Shown: positions 57,696 through 64,000 of the stretch, in pieces
Layout: each line of letters opens with the position of its first letter
Numbering within the stretch: position 1 is the stretch's first letter
Assembly (NCBI GenBank): GCA_022835595.1
Contig: BQUP01000005.1
Coordinates: 744,001-808,000, forward strand
Reading direction: 5' to 3'
DNA length: 64,000 bases
Origin: Cystobasidium ongulense
Lineage: Eukaryota; Basidiomycota; Cystobasidiomycetes; Cystobasidiales; Cystobasidiaceae
Notes under the pieces: generated by a model
Told to the model about the DNA's origin: nothing
Databases searched by the model: none
What the model saw: the letters and a program-made list of their open reading frames with translations, nothing else
Program-made: the position numbers and the translations under genes

Positions 57696-60257
57696 ATGAG
57701 CCAGCCACATCGCGCGCCCACCGTCTCATCCGTAAATGAGGTCAGACAAGCCCAAGATACCATGGACGGTGGCGAAAAGGCAGACATCGAAATGCTCCCA
57801 CAAGCTTCACACCAGCACCTGCAGGATGGAGTTCATCCCCTAGAGCTCACCAAGGCTTACAGGAACGCTCGCTGGAAAAGTAAGACAGACTCGCCCACGA
57901 ATGGTGCACGAAGACAAGGTCTCTTGTTAACTAGTGTTTTGTCTGTCAATCAGTCGACTTCCTCGTCACAGGCGTGGGCGTGCTACTCTACTTCCTCGCG
58001 TGAGTGACGAGTGAATTTTAGGAGGGATTATATCAAAGATCTAATACCGTATTTCGGCTCTACAGATACTTGGACAAAGCCAATCTAGGCAATGCGAAAG
58101 TAGCAGGCCTGGAAACCGATCTCAACTTGACCAGTACTCAGTACTCTGTCGCTCTCACTATCCTCTACCCGTCCTATATGCTTGTCGAGCTTCCGGCTAG
58201 TCTGCTACTCAAGCGTCTAGGGCCACATCGTGAGTACCTGATTGTTTAGTGCAAAGACAAGGTATCGCTAATCTGCCCATTTGATAGGTTTACTCCCTAT
58301 TTTGACAGTGGGCTTCGGATTGGTGTGCTGTTTGCAAGGCGCGATCAATTCCTATGGAGGATTGTGAGTGCTGCAGTCGCCGCATCGCTTTAAGCTGGTA
58401 TTGACGCAGGACTCGCCGCATGAAGACTGGCAGCCCGATTCTGTCTTGGACTGGCTGAAGGTGGCCTTATTCCCGGTGTCGTCATGTGGGTATCCACTTG
58501 GTACAAACGGTCGGAAATCCAGCTTCGTCTTGCCTGGATCTTTTCATTCATTTCTATGGCTGGCGCATTTGCTGGGTGTAAGTTTCATTGTACCTCGTAT
58601 GCGGTTGACTGAAAGACTGACCAGGTTTGAGCCCTTCAGTGCTGGCTGCGTAAGCTTATCGTTTCTTTGGCTTAGCTCGCAATGAGGGATTCTGATGTGT
58701 GACAACCAACAGAGCAATCTTGACGCTTGACGGCGTACACGGAGTTGCGGGTTGGCGGTACGTTTGGAAATACTGCTTAGGCTGCCCTCGTGACCCTAAA
58801 TTGACGAATTATTACTCTGGTCTTTTCCTCAACAGATGGGTTTTCTATATCGAGGGTGCGATGTCCATCGGAGTCGGCCTACTCGTGCCTTTCATCATGT
58901 CTGCCGATATCGCCTCAGCCTGGTTCCTCACCAAAGAAGAAAAGGAAATGCTCCTCACCGTGCACGACTCAGCCGGCAAGAATCTTGAAATGGAAACCAA
59001 GCTTACCAGAAAGGAGGTTCTCAGCTTCTTCAAGAGTGGTTTCGGCATGCTGTTCCTGCCCGCCTCCTTCTTCAACGGATGTATCGTCTTTGGCATGTCT
59101 TACTTTTTGCCTACGGTAGTCGCTACGTAAGCTTGTCTGCCTTTATCTTCCTCTTGCTCCAAGTTGAGTGTCGTCCAAATAGATTCGGTTACTCCCGAAT
59201 CCAAACTCAGCTTCACACTGTCCCAATCTATGTCGTCGTCTTCTGCTGTAGGTTCCGAACTAGATAACCCGATTCTATTGTAAAACTGATTAGCATTTCT
59301 CCAGGCTCGATGATTACCAGCTACTTCTCCGACAAGTACAAGATCCGAGGGCCTCAATTTATCGCCTTTGGGGTTATCAGTATGATTGGCTACATCATGG
59401 CCTTGGCAGCTAAACCGGAGCAGAAACAGCTGTTCGTTATCAAGTTTGCTTGCTAATGTGGTGAAATACTGATCATGTATAACGTCACAGTCGCTATGCA
59501 GCCCTCTTGTGAGTTAGGCGTCAGCACCAACAAGGTCGAGGAATTGCTTTTCTCGGTAATCAGCTGATAGAAGCTCTCCATTTTGATTTGACAGCTTCCA
59601 AATTTTCGCAGGACCCGGCTTATCACCAGGCCTGAGCGCCTGGATGGTGAATGTAAGTCGCTGCTTCCGTTCCATCAATAAGTCTTCGGGCCTCATTTCC
59701 ATTCTTCTCAGAACATTGCCCCATTCTATAAGCGTTCGACAGGTTAGTCAGAAACTTTAGTTGCTCGAGAACACATGGGTGGTACTTACTGTACGCTATA
59801 TTTACAGCCATTGCAATGGCGTACGTAGTCACACAGTTGGGCGGCATTCTTTCCACATGGATGTGAGTCTGCGCCGGTTCTGTGCGAAAAAGACATGCCG
59901 TACTTAACTCCAAGCACAGTTATCCGACCAAGGATGCTCCATTATACCGTACAGGTGCTGCAATTTCCCTTACTTCCGCAACTTGGATGGCTGGCACCGG
60001 AATTGTTCTTTCTGTCTACGTGAGCTATGCCAACCGTAGAAAGGGCAGAATCATGGCGTCGCTTGAATCAGACCACGTGGTAAGCAAGATGGGTTCACGC
60101 CATAGCCTCTTAGTCTGTTCGAGCTAACATGCTCCATGTTCACAGTTCCCTCCAGGCGCTGTTGCGGACACAGACCGTGAGTTTGTTAACCTCTAACAAC
60201 TATAAGAAGGCTGCAGACTAACCTTCGCTTCCAGCCCGCTACAAATATGTACCCTGA
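57696..60257 (+). CDS. MFS transporter, second anion:cation symporter
   Basis: Seventeen exons (57696-57879, 57954-57999, 58066-58229, 58288-58363, 58426-58577, 58640-58649, 58713-58757, 58836-59126, 59183-59247, 59305-59431, 59491-59508, 59595-59652, 59712-59742, 59808-59862, 59920-60079, 60146-60176, 60235-60257) give 511 residues. Motifs: VLLYFLAYLDKANLGNAKV, YSVALTILYPSYMLVELPA, the loop RFCLGLAEGGLIPGVVMW, GWRWVFYIEGA, PFIMSADIASAWFLT and GPGLSPGLSAWMVNN. About twelve helices are visible. It belongs to the same allantoate-permease/Tna1 superfamily branch as the transporter at 51394-53830 but is clearly a different subgroup, not a recent duplicate. Exon 6 is 10 nt. Likely a proton-coupled uptake carrier for organic or aromatic acids at the plasma membrane. 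Confidence 0.87.
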
Positions 60258-60927
60258 TTGAGCGTCAATATGCCTACTACAGATATCGATGGAAGAGATA
60301 GTTCCGTATGCATGGGCGCAGGGAAATTAGAGAGTGAGAGCCAACAGGGCATACTTTGTAGTTTTCCAAGGTCTCGTAATGTACTGCTATACCGTCAGCC
60401 TCTTCTTCCCTCTGACTAGTGTTTCAACGACGATGAACAGCAATACGAAAACGTGTTCACGCGGCGTTCGAGTGTATGCTCGTGGGAATTGACCACGAAG
60501 AAGCCGGTCATCTTGCAATTCACCTTGCCCTCGAGTCGCCGATCGCCTTGGACTGGTACACCTTACCTTTGCTTCTCTCGTTGTGTCTGTGCAATCATCG
60601 AAGCTTCAAGTGTGGACAGTAGAGGCCATTCCCGCGTACCCTACTTGCCATCTGTCTCTATTCGCCGTCGACCGTCTGTTGTGAGGGATCACTCAGATGA
60701 GCGGTGCATGCTAGAAGGCCTTGTAGAGGTCTCGATGGACAGCAGCAAGATCAAGACACTCTTCAAAGACTGCAGTCACAGCTCATCTAAGCGTGACAAG
60801 CTCAGTAATCCAAATACCCGCACAACGCAACCGCTTGCGTTCTGGCCAGCGACGGCATTAGCGCTGCTTCGAGCTGGACGCATCACCACCAGCTAGTACC
60901 CTTTGCTTTTCTACCATATATATTGCT
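60258..60927. other. Spacer upstream of the low-complexity protein gene
   Basis: About 670 bp. A 147-codon ORF (60453-60896, plus) is Ser/Arg-rich and shows no domain; I treat it as chance. A TATATATT-like word lies at about 60914, close to the next start. Confidence 0.4.
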
Positions 60928-63493
60928 ATGGACTACACATATGGAGAAGAGATCCCCCTGGATGCTGTAGCGCCTCTATTTGCTGCCTCGGCAGCAGCGA
61001 GGGCCTCAGCCTCGAATGTCGCCAGTACCTCTCAAGCTACAGCATCCATACCATACAGCTCGGGCACCGTGAATACGACTTTGACCAAGCAGTCTGCAAG
61101 TGCTCCTGAAGATAATGACGAGATGGAAGAAGGAGAATTGCTCGAGGATGGAGAGATCAGTGAGGACTCGTCGAGCGAGGCGGAGTTTATAGCTGCATCG
61201 CTCATAGCGAGTAAGCACAGAGGAGCAAAGGAACCCCAAAGCATGCCTCTAGGCTGGATACAGCGACTTCAGCCTCTTTCATCTGCGAGGACGACTGTCG
61301 CTCCGCTGGGCGGCGGATCTACAGCTACAGCGCGCCATCAACCTATTGCTGAACCCTCGATTTCATCACAACGTACGTCAGCTTTCTTTGTGTGCTTCTC
61401 TACAGCTTAACTGCTATGCTTCATTCACAGCACCACTCCCTTCCACAACTTTTAGCGCGTCCAACCCTTCCACTGCATCCCTCACTCCCACTTTAGCGGA
61501 GTTTGAAGCACTCATAGATGAGTTGTACACATACGGCGTGACATGCGACTACCTCATCAACAAAGGCATCACAAAAGACCGAGTGATAAGCACGTTTGCT
61601 GAAAGAGGTTACAAGCTGCCTCAGCACCATTTAGAGAGACACTTGGAGAAACAGCGACAGTGGAGAGAGCATCAAGATAGCTTATCTAGTCAGCAGCCTG
61701 TTGCTTCTACTTCCAGTTTGGAGCCCTCTCAGCGTCAGAGTCACCCGAATGTCGCCACCGAGAGAGGTATACCCGTAGGTAAGCGGGCGGTTTCGCCTGT
61801 TGTGACTGATCTTGCAAGACCTGCGTCTACACAATCGACAAATCAGCTCCATCGCCCAACATCAAGTCTCACAGAAAGCTCCTCCCTATTGCGCCTCGGA
61901 CCTGTATTATCTACTCCACCTACTTCAGCGCCGCCTACATCAACAAAACGTCGTCGAGAATCACAAGATGTTACCCCCTCATTACCTTCAGACCCACTTT
62001 TGCCCTCAACCCCCTCTACTTCCACTACAACGGTCATGTCCGCAGAACTGAAAGCTTTAAAAGAAGAATTAGCTCGCAAAGAAGCCGCCGCGAAAGAAGC
62101 GTTGAAGGCTAGGAAAGCTGCGCTTGCTAAACAGAATGCTCGAAGAGCGGAAACCTTTATCGAAGGATTGCTCTCTAAGACCAAGGCGGATATAGACAAT
62201 ACTTCTAGTGACTACACTTCAACTTCTGTTCTTCCTCCTCAGGCAGCTGAAGTCTCTATACCGAGTGCATCAGCCATTTCACCCGCGACCTCTTTCGGCA
62301 TCACCGAGTTAGAAGATCACGAAGAAGTGGAAGCATCGCTATTCCCTATGCCAGAGACATCAATTCTAGCTCCGCCGACTACTTCCCTCCTCGCTCCCAT
62401 GCAGTCTCGTCCCGGAACACCGCGCCGCACCTCTTCTACTACCTTTGCGACTCGATCAAATAAATTACATCGGCCAGTAGCTACAGATTTCGAATCTGAC
62501 CCTTCGCACAAGCTTTCGAATGTACCACGATGGACGGAACAGCTATTAGAGTCGTCAAGGCGAAGCGCCGAGAATAGGGAAATGTTAATTGATTTGTCTG
62601 ATTCTGAAGATGATAATGATGATGACGACGACGAAAAGTGGGATGGTAAACCAGGAAAAGGAAATGTCAACGATGATGATACAGAATTACGTTTGGCTAT
62701 CAAGAATTCTAGATTGCAAGACAGTATTAATCATAGTGGTTATTATCAGATTTCTTCCTTTTCGTCAACTTCTAGTACACCTTATCCTTCTTATTCGTTG
62801 AATAATCTCACCAGGTCATCAGAGTCTGCCAGATCCTCGCCCGCTCCACCTAGCGCCACAGTGCCTACCCTTCTTCCCTCACATTCGGATGCCAAGAAGA
62901 AACCTTCACCACCTCCTCGATCGATACACTCGCGAAGCTCTACTCCGTCAGTCACTTCTAGATTCGGACCTCCTCCTACGGGATCACTACCAGCCAATCG
63001 GAATCTTGGCGGTCATAATACAGAATTAGAAGCTAAGCAAGCGGAGATTCGAAAGATGTTGGAAATGATTAAAAAGTTGGAAGGAAAGCAGAAACAGAAG
63101 AAGGGAAGTCATCGAGAGCCTACGAAAGGGAACGTCCTATTACCTGCATCGAATTCAAGAGAACAATCTAGTGTCCCGGGTACATCTAAGAGCGGTACGC
63201 TAGCGACAAGCGACGGTCTCCCATCAATATCAATTGGCAGTACGCAATGTCAAGAAACGATACAAGCTGCCAAAGAGACAGTCGGTAAACTATTGCATGA
63301 ACAAGAAAGTCTTGCCGGATCTACTGGAACTCATGCTGCTTCGAAAGGGGTGGGAGGCGATGAACAGGTAGGTGAAAGTGTCGTCATGGGGGACTCATTG
63401 TCGGTCGATTCTGCTTCTACTCCACGTTTTGAGAGGCGGCATAGTTCAAGTGATGAAGCTATGTCTATTAGCTCTAGCTCTGGTGATGAATGA
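60928..63493 (+). CDS. Long low-complexity, coiled-coil protein, unknown
   Basis: Two exons (60928-61372, 61431-63493) give 835 residues. An acidic early segment (EEGELLEDGEISED) is followed by a compact, probably folded stretch (FEALIDELYTYGVTCDYLIN, KDRVISTFAERGYKLP). Next come long Ser/Thr/Pro-rich regions, a Lys/Ala-rich helix (LKEELARKEAAAKEALKARK), an Asp-rich run (DDNDDDDDEK), a predicted coiled coil (LEAKQAEIRKMLEMIKKLE) and a Ser-rich C-terminus ending SSSGDE. Such architecture is common in nuclear RNA-processing or chromatin scaffolds, for example proteins with EEGE-rich N-termini, but I see no zinc finger or other decisive domain, so no function is assigned. Confidence 0.75.
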
Positions 63494-64000
63494 GCTCCTT
63501 CATCTTGTATTGTGTCTGTTACCCTGCACTGTTATAAGGGAAAAACGCAACTGGAATAATCAGAATACCTATGGTACTTCAGGAAATTTACGATTTTGTC
63601 ACATTTACTCTAACCAGCTGAGCTAAGTGTGACTTTTTATGACAGTCTTCCAGGAGTGTCGTGTTCATTGGGTGTATCGACTGACTGACTGCCTGACTTG
63701 CTCATGCCAGGTGTCCCTGCAGCTTGTCCGAGTCGAGCAGCAGTGAGTCCAAGTCGCAGACTTCAAGACTGGATCGGATTGAAGCTTGGAGGATCCTCGC
63801 AGGAGTAGTCGACTTTCATCTAACGAACGCTTCTATCATTGGCCTGGCGGTCGTTGTTCAGCCCATCAACCAAGCTTCGGCGGTGTTAGTGCGCCACCAT
63901 CGATATCGCTTGCAGTGTCGTGCACAAAGAGCTTCCATTGACATCTCGAGGAATACTCCCTGCAGCTAGAAGAAAGAATGGAGCGATTAGGTTCAAGACA
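63494..64000. other. 3' flank and right window edge
   Basis: About 500 bp. A plus-strand frame is open from 63724 to 63969 (Ser/Glu-rich start), after a CCCTGCAG that could act as a splice acceptor. This might be the edge of another gene, but no family motif is visible and the window ends too soon to tell. Confidence 0.3.

Noticed and set aside
51394-60257. The two transporters as recent duplicates of each other
   Set aside because: Exon structures differ (13 versus 17 exons, different positions) and the proteins share only family-level motifs, so they are distinct subgroups.
60453-60896. 147-codon plus-strand ORF before the last gene
   Set aside because: Composition and absence of motifs suggest chance; no splice link to the gene at 60928.
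1-64000. Search for tRNA, rRNA, transposons and LTR elements
   Set aside because: No T-loop-like boxes with foldable context, no long terminal repeats, no transposase or reverse-transcriptase motifs were seen; a covariance or profile search could still find a diverged one.

Overview
The window is fungal nuclear DNA. It carries ATG9, an LRG1-type LIM/RhoGAP, a TopBP1/Dpb11-type BRCT protein, CKS1, mitochondrial ATP1, an Any1-type PQ-loop protein and a benzoate-hydroxylase P450. Genes are cut by many short GT-AG introns (up to 17 exons, a few GC-AG), exons can be as small as 6 to 8 nt, and promoters are short. This fits a basidiomycete; I cannot name the genus. No rRNA, tRNA, transposon or viral element was recognised. 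The gene models below were spliced by hand. Unless noted, exon lengths sum to a multiple of three and the joins restore family-typical sequence.

Layout. 1-757: 3' end of a membrane protein. 844-2065 (-): tail-anchored coiled-coil protein, 90 bp divergent from a 14-exon GH15 glucoamylase-like gene (2156-5768). 6468-9098: ATP1. 10090-12964 (-): Yap-like bZIP factor, divergent across 1.4 kb from a five-BRCT protein (14395-18684). 19025-20636 (-): a DUF427 protein and a SnoaL-like protein. 21221-22504 (-): PQ-loop protein. 22834-25531 (-): two tandem CKS1 paralogues. 26639-28353 (-): a Golgi-type glycosyltransferase. 29315-34584 (-): LRG1. 35572-39593 (-): ATG9. A decayed copy of part of LRG1 lies at 26092-26408.

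The right third (39883-60257) reads as an aromatic-compound catabolic cluster: a phenol-hydroxylase-like FAD monooxygenase, a CYP53-like benzoate 4-hydroxylase, an amidohydrolase of the salicylate/2,3-dihydroxybenzoate decarboxylase type, a Zn2Cys6 regulator, an anion:cation symporter, an aryl-alcohol dehydrogenase-like enzyme and a second symporter. Taken together they could import benzenoid acids or alcohols, oxidise benzyl-type alcohols, hydroxylate benzoate, decarboxylate hydroxybenzoates and hydroxylate the resulting phenol towards catechol. No ring-cleavage enzyme or aldehyde dehydrogenase is present in the window. The right end holds a long low-complexity protein of unknown role (60928-63493).

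The most distinctive observations are the aromatic cluster, the tandem CKS1 pair in which one copy keeps the anion pocket but has lost the HxPEPH hinge, the 6-12 nt microexons in at least six genes, and the decayed duplicate of LRG1 near the CKS1 duplication.
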